This document shows positions 7,485 through 15,008 of a DNA stretch of 64,000 bases, piece by piece. Under the pieces are notes generated by a model. That model saw nothing but the letters and a program-made list of their open reading frames with translations. It ran no database searches and was not told where the DNA came from. Source of the DNA: Lutibacter flavus (GTDB taxonomy: Bacteria > Bacteroidota > Bacteroidia > Flavobacteriales > Flavobacteriaceae). Where the stretch lies: the NCBI RefSeq assembly GCF_900188355.1, contig NZ_FZNX01000001.1, positions 481,754 through 545,753 of the forward strand, written 5' to 3'. How positions within the stretch are numbered: position 1 is the first letter of the stretch; every line of letters starts with the position of its first letter. Made by a program: the position numbers and the translations under genes.

Positions 7485-9653
7485 ATGGAAAAAGAACAGT
7501 TTTATTATGATAATAAAATCGTAAAAATGTTTCTTTGGGCTACAATTCTTTGGGGAGTTGTAGGAATGTTAGTAGGGCTATTAGTAGCGCTACTTTTTGT
7601 TTTCCCAGGATTATTGGAATTTGCAGGAGCAGACAATGCTATTTCTTGGTTAAGTTTTGGTCGTTTACGCCCATTACATACCAATGCTGTAATTTTTGCC
7701 TTTGTAGGTAATGGAATCTTTTTAGGGATTTATTATTCTACTCAAAGGTTGCTTAAAGCAAGAATGTTTAATGATGTTTTAAGTAGAGTACATTTTTGGG
7801 GATGGCAAGCAATTATTGTTGCTGCTGCTATTACATTACCATTAGGGTTAACTTCTTCAAAAGAATATGCAGAATTAGAATGGCCAATTGATATTGCTGT
7901 TGTTTTAATTTGGGTGATTTTTGGAATTAATTTAATTGGTACCATTTTAAAGCGAAGACAACGACATATTTATGTTGCAATCTGGTTTTATATAGCCACC
8001 TTTATTACAATTGCGGTTCTATACATATTTAATAATTTAGAAATGCCGGTAAGTGCTTTTAAAAGTTACTCGGTGTATTCTGGTGTTCAAGATGCTTTAG
8101 TGCAATGGTGGTATGGACATAATGCGGTGGCGTTTTTCTTAACAACTCCAGTATTAGGTTTAATGTATTATTTTGTTCCTAAAGTAGCAAATAGACCAGT
8201 TTATTCATATAGACTTTCTATCATCCACTTCTGGACCTTAATTTTCTTATACATTTGGGCTGGACCTCACCATTTATTATATACGGCATTGCCAGAATGG
8301 GCGCAAAACTTAGGTACTGTATTCTCTATAATGTTAATTTTCCCATCTTGGGGTGGTATGATCAACGGTTTGTTAACACTACGTGGTGCTTGGGATAAAG
8401 TTAGAGAAAACCCGGTTTTAAAATTCTTTGTTGTTGCAATTACAGGTTATGGAATGGCAACGTTTGAAGGTCCAATGTTATCATTTAAAAACTTAAATGC
8501 AATTGGTCATTATACCGACTGGATTGTTGGTCATGTTCATATTGGAGCTTTGGCTTGGAACGGATTTATGGTTGCAGGTATTGTTTATTGGTTAGCTGAA
8601 AAACTTTGGAAAACACCATTATATTCTAAAAAATTAGCTAACACTCATTTCTGGTTAGGTACTTTAGGTATTTTATTTTATGCAATTCCGTTATATGTTG
8701 CTGGCTTTACGCAAGCATTTATGTGGAAACAATTCAACCCAGATGGAACATTAGTTTATGGAAATTTCCTAGAAACTGTTACGCAGGTTATACCAATGTA
8801 TGCAATGCGTGCAATAGGAGGAACTTTATATTTAACAGGTTTTATTTTATTAGCAATTAATGTAATTAAAACTGCAAAAGCAGGTTCAACTGTAGAAGAC
8901 GAATTAGCAGAGGCTGCACCATTGAAGAAAATTAGTGGTAAAAGAGTTGCTGGTGAAGGATTCCATACTTGGTTAGAAAGAAGAGTAGTTTTATTTACAA
9001 TATTAACAACTATTGCAATTTTAATTGGTGGTTTAGTGGAAATTGTTCCTTTGATATTAGTAAAATCAAATGTGCCAACAATTACAAGTGTTAAGCCTTA
9101 TACACCTTTAGAATTAGAAGGTAGAGACATTTATATAAGAGAAGGTTGTAATAACTGTCACTCTCAAATGATTCGCCCTTTCCGATCGGAAGTTGAGCGA
9201 TATGGAGAATATTCTAAAGCAGGTGAGTTTGTATATGATTTCCCATTCTTATGGGGTTCACGTAGAACTGGACCAGATGTTCATAGAATTGGAGGTAAAT
9301 ACAACGATAACTGGCACTTTAATCACATGATGGATCCTCGATCTACTTCACCTGGTTCGATTATGCCGCGTTACACTTGGTTAATTAAAAATGACATGAA
9401 TGCTTCTAATTTAGAAAGTAAAATGACTGGTTTAGTTTCTTTAGGTGTACCATATACTCCAGAACGAATAAGTGGAGCTAAACAAGAATTGTTAGCACAA
9501 GCAAAAGAAGTTGAAAATAATTTAAGACAAGATCCAGAGTTTGTTAAAAATTATGGTTCTAGTAATATACAAAATAAAGAAATTGTTGCATTAATTGCTT
9601 ACTTACAGCGCTTAGGTACTGACATAAAAGCAAATAAAACAGCATTAAAATAA
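7485..9653 (+). CDS. ccoNO: Fused CcoN-CcoO subunit of cbb3 cytochrome c oxidase
   Basis: 722 residues joining the catalytic subunit I and the heme-c subunit II, a fusion usual in Bacteroidota. Residues 1 to about 480 are the twelve-helix CcoN part, with heme and copper ligands in RLRPLHTNAV, WWYGHNAVAFF, AGPHHLLYTALPEW and GHYTDWIVGHVHIG. A further helix near 500-525 anchors the periplasmic CcoO domain, whose heme site is C555-x2-C558-H559. The distal methionine is probably in SPGSIMPRY. It reduces oxygen to water at low oxygen tension while pumping protons. It is followed by ccoQ after 6 bases. Confidence 0.95.
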   Translation: MEKEQFYYDNKIVKMFLWATILWGVVGMLVGLLVALLFVFPGLLEFAGADNAISWLSFGRLRPLHTNAVIFAFVGNGIFLGIYYSTQRLLKARMFNDVLSRVHFWGWQAIIVAAAITLPLGLTSSKEYAELEWPIDIAVVLIWVIFGINLIGTILKRRQRHIYVAIWFYIATFITIAVLYIFNNLEMPVSAFKSYSVYSGVQDALVQWWYGHNAVAFFLTTPVLGLMYYFVPKVANRPVYSYRLSIIHFWTLIFLYIWAGPHHLLYTALPEWAQNLGTVFSIMLIFPSWGGMINGLLTLRGAWDKVRENPVLKFFVVAITGYGMATFEGPMLSFKNLNAIGHYTDWIVGHVHIGALAWNGFMVAGIVYWLAEKLWKTPLYSKKLANTHFWLGTLGILFYAIPLYVAGFTQAFMWKQFNPDGTLVYGNFLETVTQVIPMYAMRAIGGTLYLTGFILLAINVIKTAKAGSTVEDELAEAAPLKKISGKRVAGEGFHTWLERRVVLFTILTTIAILIGGLVEIVPLILVKSNVPTITSVKPYTPLELEGRDIYIREGCNNCHSQMIRPFRSEVERYGEYSKAGEFVYDFPFLWGSRRTGPDVHRIGGKYNDNWHFNHMMDPRSTSPGSIMPRYTWLIKNDMNASNLESKMTGLVSLGVPYTPERISGAKQELLAQAKEVENNLRQDPEFVKNYGSSNIQNKEIVALIAYLQRLGTDIKANKTALK

Positions 9654-9659
9654 TTTTAT

Positions 9660-9860
9660 ATGTTAAAATTTATTAAACATAATTTAGAAGGTATAGATGG
9701 AGTTGAAATTTATCCTATAATTTCACTACTACTTTTTTTTACTGTATTTATTACAATGATTATTTTTGTATATAAACTACCAAAAAAAAGTATCGAAGAA
9801 GTAAGTCAGTTACCTTTAGATCAAGATACTAATATTAAAGAAAACAGTCATCATGAATAA
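9660..9860 (+). CDS. ccoQ: Small cbb3 subunit CcoQ
   Basis: 66-residue one-span membrane protein (helix about 19-39) between ccoNO and ccoP, overlapping ccoP by 8 bases. The KLPKKSIEEVSQLPL segment after the helix matches the CcoQ/FixQ pattern of a hydrophobic span followed by a short charged cytoplasmic tail. The call rests mainly on position and topology. Confidence 0.75.
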   Translation: MLKFIKHNLEGIDGVEIYPIISLLLFFTVFITMIIFVYKLPKKSIEEVSQLPLDQDTNIKENSHHE

Positions 9861-10500
9861 GAATTCAGAGAACATATCGGGTTGGAAAAAATTTATGAAA
9901 TCCATGACAAAAGCCCACGATTTAGGAACAGAGGAAGACATAATGTTGGATCATGATTATGATGGGATAAAAGAATTAGATAATGTACTACCGCCTTGGT
10001 GGTTATATGGTTTTTATATAACCATAGCAATTAGTGCATTTTATATCTTTCAAGTATTTTATAATTCTGAAAATTATAGCCAAACCAAGGAATATGAAAC
10101 GGCAGTTGCAGAAGGGAAAGCAGAGGTCGAAGCCTATAAAGAAGCTAATCCACAATTATTTGACGATAGTAATATTGTAGCGTTAACAGATGCTGCTGAT
10201 ATTGCAAAAGGTAAAGAGTTATTTACTTCAAAAACTTGTACAGCTTGTCATTTAGCAGATTTAGGAGGAAGTATTGGCCCAAACTTAACTGATAATAAAT
10301 GGATTTTAGGAGGAGATGTAAAAAGCCTTTTTAATACTATTTCTAAAGGCGGAAGACCAGGAAAAGGGATGATAGCTTGGGAAAGCACCATTAGTAGAGA
10401 TGAAAGAATTCAATTGGCAAGTTATATTATCTCAATGCAAGGTACAGAGCCCGCAACTCCAAAACCTGCCGAGGGAGATATTATTTGGCCCGAAGAATAG
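9853..10500 (+). CDS. ccoP: Monoheme CcoP subunit of cbb3 oxidase
   Basis: 215 residues: a short cytoplasmic N terminus, one membrane helix (about 48-70), a helical linker and a single cytochrome c domain with C129-x2-C132-H133. The likely distal methionine is in GKGMIAWE. Textbook CcoP has two c-hemes; here the first heme domain is replaced by the short acidic linker, so this oxidase carries only two c-type hemes in total (CcoO and CcoP). The start codon overlaps ccoQ. A strong terminator follows. Confidence 0.9.
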   Translation: MNKNSENISGWKKFMKSMTKAHDLGTEEDIMLDHDYDGIKELDNVLPPWWLYGFYITIAISAFYIFQVFYNSENYSQTKEYETAVAEGKAEVEAYKEANPQLFDDSNIVALTDAADIAKGKELFTSKTCTACHLADLGGSIGPNLTDNKWILGGDVKSLFNTISKGGRPGKGMIAWESTISRDERIQLASYIISMQGTEPATPKPAEGDIIWPEE

Positions 10501-10505
10501 TATAT

Positions 10506-10548
10506 AAAAATATAACCCTCGAAAGAGGGTTATATTTTTGATTTTTTT
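10506..10548 (+). terminator. Strong terminator closing the ccoSNOQP operon
   Basis: Fifteen-base perfect stem (10506-10520 with 10525-10539) closed by a GAAA tetraloop and followed by a T-rich run. Confidence 0.92.
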
Positions 10549-10662
10549 AGTTAGTAGTAAATGCGAGGAGTAAGTAGTAGGTTTATAATTTATAAAATTA
10601 AATCAACTAATTAATCCTTTTTTTTTGCCACAATTGTTTCAGGTTTGTTATTTAATTAATAA

Positions 10663-10670
10663 TAAATTTG
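10663..10670 (+). promoter_or_regulatory. -7 box TAAATTTG of the ccoG operon
   Basis: Exact TAnnTTTG 32 bases before the ccoG ATG. TTG triplets at 10634 and 10645 are not ideally spaced. No TGAY-N4-RTCA box is present here, unlike ccoI and ccoS. Confidence 0.45.
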
Positions 10671-10702
10671 AAATAAAAAATTCAAATCATATTTAAAAAA
10701 AT

Positions 10703-12118
10703 ATGGAAAAAGCACCCGAAGAAAAATTTAGAGATTCTATTGCGACAATTGATAAAAGTGGGAAGCGTAATTTTATTTTTCCTAAAAAGCCAAAAGGAAA
10801 GTTTTATAATTATAGAACTTTAGTGAGTTGGATTCTTTTAATAATTTTAATAGCAGCACCTTTTATTAAAATTAAAGGAAACCAATTTTTGCTATTTAAT
10901 GTTATAGAAAGAAAATTTCATATTTTCGGATTTCCTTTTTGGCCACAAGATTTTCATTTATTAGTAATTTCAATGCTTGTAAGTGTCGTATTTGTTATAT
11001 TATTTACAGTTGTTTTTGGGAGAATATTTTGTGGTTGGATGTGTCCTCAAACTATTTTTATGGAAATGGTTTTTAGAAAAATAGAGTATTTGATAGAAGG
11101 AGATAGATCAAAGCAAATTAAATTAGAAAAACAAAATTGGGATGCTGAAAAAATCAGAAAACGATTATTAAAGTGGTTTGTGTTTTTTATAATTTCTTTT
11201 ATAATTTCAAACGTTTTTTTAGCTTATATAATTGGCTCAGATCAAGTTTTAGGGTATATAATTGATGGGCCATTAGAGCATATAAATATGCTTTTTTACC
11301 TTTTAATTTTTACTGGAGTTTTCTATTTTGTTTTTGCATGGTTTAGAGAGCAAGTTTGCATTATTGTTTGTCCTTATGGAAGATTACAAGGTGTTTTATT
11401 AGATAATAAATCTATAAATGTAGCTTATGATTTCGTAAGAGGTGAAGGTGATAATGGCAGAAAAAAGTTAAGAAAGGATGAAAATAGAGATGAATTAGGG
11501 AACGGAGACTGTATAGATTGTAAACAATGTGTTCATGTTTGCCCTACAGGAATTGATATAAGAAATGGAACACAATTAGAATGTATTAATTGTACCGCAT
11601 GTATTGATGCCTGTGATGAAATAATGGATAAAACAGGATTTGATAGAGGTTTAATTAGATATGCTTCAGAAGATAATATTTTAAAAAAGGAAAAATTTAA
11701 GTTTAATGCAAGGCTAATTGCATATTCAATTATTTTAACCATTTTGGTTGGTGTTTTGGTAACAATGTTGTTTTTACGTAATGATCTTGAGGCAACTATT
11801 TTAAGGTTGCCTGGTCAAACATTTCAAAGTACTGAAACCACCATAAAAAATGTGTATACAGTTAAATTAATAAACAAAACTACCGAGGATATTGAAGATA
11901 TTGATATTAAATTAATTTCCCCCGAAGGCTCTATTGATTTAGTAGGTGGTACTATTGATTTAGCAAAACAAGGTTTAAAAGAAGGAACTCTATTTATTGA
12001 AATTAATAAAAAAGACTTAAATTCGTCGAAAGTAAAATTAAAAATTGGAGTTTACTCAAAAGGAAAGCTAATTGAAACTACTTCAACCAATTTTACTGGA
12101 CCATTAAAAATTAAGTAG
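10703..12118 (+). CDS. ccoG: cbb3 oxidase accessory ferredoxin CcoG (FixG/RdxA)
   Basis: 471-residue membrane iron-sulfur protein thought to reduce copper during cbb3 assembly. Several helices occupy the N-terminal half, with conserved cysteines in FCGWMCPQ and CIIVCPYGRLQ. Two 4Fe-4S motifs follow at C270, C273, C276, C280 and C294, C297, C300, C304. Then come a last helix and an Ig-like periplasmic domain. It directly abuts fixH: the next ATG follows its stop codon immediately, so the two are likely translationally coupled. Confidence 0.93.
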   Translation: MEKAPEEKFRDSIATIDKSGKRNFIFPKKPKGKFYNYRTLVSWILLIILIAAPFIKIKGNQFLLFNVIERKFHIFGFPFWPQDFHLLVISMLVSVVFVILFTVVFGRIFCGWMCPQTIFMEMVFRKIEYLIEGDRSKQIKLEKQNWDAEKIRKRLLKWFVFFIISFIISNVFLAYIIGSDQVLGYIIDGPLEHINMLFYLLIFTGVFYFVFAWFREQVCIIVCPYGRLQGVLLDNKSINVAYDFVRGEGDNGRKKLRKDENRDELGNGDCIDCKQCVHVCPTGIDIRNGTQLECINCTACIDACDEIMDKTGFDRGLIRYASEDNILKKEKFKFNARLIAYSIILTILVGVLVTMLFLRNDLEATILRLPGQTFQSTETTIKNVYTVKLINKTTEDIEDIDIKLISPEGSIDLVGGTIDLAKQGLKEGTLFIEINKKDLNSSKVKLKIGVYSKGKLIETTSTNFTGPLKIK

Positions 12119-12571
12119 ATGAAATTAAAAATAAGTTGGCCAACAGCTATTATTGTATCCATTGTTGCGTTTATGATATTTATTTTATCATTTGTATATA
12201 AAGTAACTTTTTTACCAGAATACGATCATCATTTGGTATCTGAAGAATATTATAAAGATGAATTAAACTATCAAAAAGAAATTGATAAAGAAAATAAAGG
12301 TATTGCTTTAAAAGAGAACGTTATAGTCGCTAAAGTTAGTGAAGGTTTGTTAATTTCATTTCCAAAAGAATTTAATCCAAAAGAAATTTCTGGAAAAATA
12401 TCCTTTAAAAGATTATCAAATAGTAAAATAGATTTTGAACATCCTATTAAGTTAGAAAGCAGTGATTTTTTAATTAAAAATGAGAACTTATTAAAAGGTA
12501 GGTGGGATTTACAAATTGAATGGGTTGTTAAGGAAAATGTTTACTTATTTAAAGAGAAATTAATGTATTAA
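12119..12571 (+). CDS. fixH: FixH family protein
   Basis: 150 residues with one N-terminal membrane helix (about 8-28) and a small periplasmic beta domain. It matches the FixH/CcoH group that stabilises cbb3 assembly intermediates. The SEEYYKDELNYQKEIDK segment after the helix is the recognisable FixH feature. It sits tightly between ccoG and the TauE/SafE-like gene, with one base separating it from the latter. Confidence 0.85.
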   Translation: MKLKISWPTAIIVSIVAFMIFILSFVYKVTFLPEYDHHLVSEEYYKDELNYQKEIDKENKGIALKENVIVAKVSEGLLISFPKEFNPKEISGKISFKRLSNSKIDFEHPIKLESSDFLIKNENLLKGRWDLQIEWVVKENVYLFKEKLMY

Positions 12572-12572
12572 T

Positions 12573-13295
12573 ATGCTTTGGACTGCGTTAGTTTTGGGAT
12601 TAGCAGGAAGTTTTCACTGTATTGGTATGTGTGGACCAATTGCATTTGTACTGCCAGTTGATCGCTCTTCAAAATCCAAATTAATTTTTCAAACTTTTTT
12701 ATATCATTTAGGAAGATTGATAAGTTATTCTTTAATAGGATTACTTTTCGGGTTTATAGGTAAGGGGCTCTATCTTGCTGGTTTTCAACAACGTTTGTCT
12801 GTTTTAATGGGTGTTATAATGATTGCTGCAGTTTTAATACCAATTTCTATTCTTAATAAATATAATTTTTCAAAACCTTTATATAAAATTATTGGGCGAG
12901 TAAAACAAAAGCTAGGTTCTTATTTAAGTAAAAAATCAAATAAAGCAATATTTTCTATTGGATTTTTTAATGGGTTTTTGCCTTGTGGTTTGGTTTATAT
13001 GGCTCTAATTGGCTCAATTTCAACAGGAAGTATTTTAATGGGATCATTGTATATGATGTTATTTGGATTGGGAACAATTCCATTGATGACAGGTGCAATT
13101 TTGCTTGGAAATTTTGTAAATTTATCTTTAAGAACAAAAATTCAAAAAGTAATACCAGTTTTTGTTGTTATTATCGGATTATTATTTATTTTGCGAGGGC
13201 TTGGATTAGGAATTCCTTATGTTTCACCATCAGACGCGAAACTGCAAATTTCTAATAATCCTGCTGAATGTATAACTGTTGATAAGGCCGAATAA
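12573..13295 (+). CDS. TauE/SafE-like (DsbD_2/UreH-type) membrane protein of the cbb3 cluster
   Basis: 240-residue polytopic protein with about six helices. It begins with the motif GSFHCIGMCGP, whose His and Cys residues recur in this family as a probable metal path, and has a second motif NGFLPCGLVY near residue 133. Members in cco clusters are thought to take part in copper handling or oxidase maturation, and are often mis-named sulfite exporters. The end carries a further Cys (AECI). It is translationally clustered with fixH and with the PPK2 gene 2 bases downstream. Confidence 0.8.
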   Translation: MLWTALVLGLAGSFHCIGMCGPIAFVLPVDRSSKSKLIFQTFLYHLGRLISYSLIGLLFGFIGKGLYLAGFQQRLSVLMGVIMIAAVLIPISILNKYNFSKPLYKIIGRVKQKLGSYLSKKSNKAIFSIGFFNGFLPCGLVYMALIGSISTGSILMGSLYMMLFGLGTIPLMTGAILLGNFVNLSLRTKIQKVIPVFVVIIGLLFILRGLGLGIPYVSPSDAKLQISNNPAECITVDKAE

Positions 13296-13297
13296 CG

Positions 13298-14155
13298 ATG
13301 GGAGAAAATCCAAAATTAACTATAGAAGATTTTGAGAAAGCGACTTCAAATAAGGAACTTTTAGAAATTATAAGAGAAAAAAATATTCCAATAGATAAAC
13401 CTATGAATAAAATTTTTTATGAGAGCGAATTGAAGAAACTTCAAATTGAACTTGTAAAACTTCAAAAATGGGTTTCAAAAAATAACAAACGCGTTGCTAT
13501 TATTTTTGAAGGAAGAGATGCTGCAGGAAAAGGCGGAAACATTAGAAGATTTACAGAACATTTAAATCCACGTTCAACACGTTTAGTTGCCCTTACAAAA
13601 CCTACAGAAGTAGAAAGAGGTCAATGGTATTTTAGACGTTATATTAAAGAATTACCAAACCCTGGTGAAATTGTTTTTTTTGACCGAAGTTGGTATAATA
13701 GAGCAGTTGTTGAGCCTGTTATGGGTTTTTGTAATGAGGCTCAGTATGATAATTTTATGGTTCAAGTTCCAGAATTTGAGCATATGTTATATGAAGATAA
13801 CATGGTATTAATAAAATTTTGGTTCTCAATATCTAAAAATGAGCAACTAGCTCGTTTTAATTCGCGTTTAGAAACACCGTTAAAACGATGGAAATTTAGC
13901 CCAGTGGATAGAATGGGACAGGAATTATGGGATAAATATTCACATTTCAAAGAACAAATGTTTAGCAAAACACATACTAGTTACAGTCCATGGATTACGG
14001 TAAAGGCAAATGATAAGAAAGTAGCTCGTTTAGAAAGTATACGATATGTATTATCTCAATTTGATTATGAAGGAAAAGATGAAGCATTAACAACTGTGCT
14101 ACCAGATCCTAATATTATTATGAGATATTATAGATCTGCAAAACAATTGGATTAA
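13298..14155 (+). CDS. ppk2: Polyphosphate kinase 2 family protein, first of a tandem pair
   Basis: 285 residues with the PPK2 core: Walker A at 72-80 (GRDAAGKGG), lid arginines in NPRSTRLVAL and Walker B FFDRSWYNR at 127-135. PPK2 enzymes transfer phosphate between polyphosphate and nucleoside mono- or diphosphates. The subclass (ADP- or AMP-phosphorylating) cannot be decided by eye. It begins 2 bases after the cbb3 accessory gene and ends 2 bases before a paralogue, so it likely belongs to the ccoG transcript. Confidence 0.92.
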   Translation: MGENPKLTIEDFEKATSNKELLEIIREKNIPIDKPMNKIFYESELKKLQIELVKLQKWVSKNNKRVAIIFEGRDAAGKGGNIRRFTEHLNPRSTRLVALTKPTEVERGQWYFRRYIKELPNPGEIVFFDRSWYNRAVVEPVMGFCNEAQYDNFMVQVPEFEHMLYEDNMVLIKFWFSISKNEQLARFNSRLETPLKRWKFSPVDRMGQELWDKYSHFKEQMFSKTHTSYSPWITVKANDKKVARLESIRYVLSQFDYEGKDEALTTVLPDPNIIMRYYRSAKQLD

Positions 14156-14157
14156 TT

Positions 14158-14949
14158 ATGGAAGAGAAATTTAAGTTAAAGGAAGAAGATGTTGCTATTC
14201 TTAATTCTAATAAAGGGTTGACAGCATTATTATCTAAAGAACCGTATAATTTAGAAAAGGCTATTAGATATGTGAAATATGAGAAGAAAATTAAAAAACT
14301 TCAAGTTGAACTTATAAGGTTGCAGCATTGGGCTATAGATGAAAATGAGCGGATAATTATAATTTTTGAAGGTAGAGACGCAGCTGGAAAAGGTGGTGCA
14401 ATTAGGCGAGCTACAGAAAGAATGAATCCTCGTCATTTAAGAATTGTGGCTTTACCAAAACCAACTATTGAAGAACGTACTCAATGGTATTTTCAGAGAT
14501 ATGTAAATCAATTTCCGAAAGCAGGTGAAATCATATTTTTTGATAGAAGTTGGTACAATAGAGCAGTGGTTGAGCCGGTAAATGGGTTTTGTTCAGAAGA
14601 AGAATACAAAATTTTTATGAGTCAGGTGAATGATTTTGAGCGGATGATTACAGAATCAGGTATTCGTTTGGTTAAAATATATATGTCAATTTCGAAAAAA
14701 GAACAAAAAAAACGATTTGATGATATAAAAAAGAATCCTTTAAAACAATGGAAAATGACTGAGGTTGATGAAAAAGCTCAGGAATTATGGGATGTATATA
14801 CTGAATATAAAAGTAAGATGTTTGAAAAAGCAAAAGAAGGGAATTCTCCTTTTAATGTAATAAGAGCAAATAGAAAAACCTATGCTAGAGTAGATGCAAT
14901 AAATCATATTCTAAAAAAAATACCTTACGATAAAAATAGAGAAGTTTAG
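14158..14949 (+). CDS. ppk2: Polyphosphate kinase 2 family protein, second of a tandem pair
   Basis: 263 residues with the same catalytic core as its neighbour: Walker A 72-80, lid NPRHLRIVAL and Walker B FFDRSWYNR. It is shorter at both ends, and the two proteins differ throughout (for example VTGFC versus NGFC regions and the C-terminal tails), so the duplication is old. A division of labour between the copies, such as AMP to ADP and ADP to ATP, is plausible but unproven. The gene closes the operon at a bidirectional terminator. Confidence 0.92.
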   Translation: MEEKFKLKEEDVAILNSNKGLTALLSKEPYNLEKAIRYVKYEKKIKKLQVELIRLQHWAIDENERIIIIFEGRDAAGKGGAIRRATERMNPRHLRIVALPKPTIEERTQWYFQRYVNQFPKAGEIIFFDRSWYNRAVVEPVNGFCSEEEYKIFMSQVNDFERMITESGIRLVKIYMSISKKEQKKRFDDIKKNPLKQWKMTEVDEKAQELWDVYTEYKSKMFEKAKEGNSPFNVIRANRKTYARVDAINHILKKIPYDKNREV

Positions 14950-14951
14950 AT

Positions 14952-14990
14952 AAAAAAAGCCTCAAATAAATAATATTTGAGGCTTTTTTT
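14952..14990. terminator. Bidirectional terminator between ppk2 and secA
   Basis: Sixteen-base stem (14952-14967 with 14975-14990) with A-run and T-run arms between convergent genes. Confidence 0.9.
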
Positions 14991-15008
14991 TATAATTTAA
15001 TTAGAATT

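Noticed and set aside
13298-14949. Idea that the two PPK2 genes are one gene split by a frameshift
   Set aside because: Each has a complete core with Walker A, lid and Walker B, and its own start and stop.
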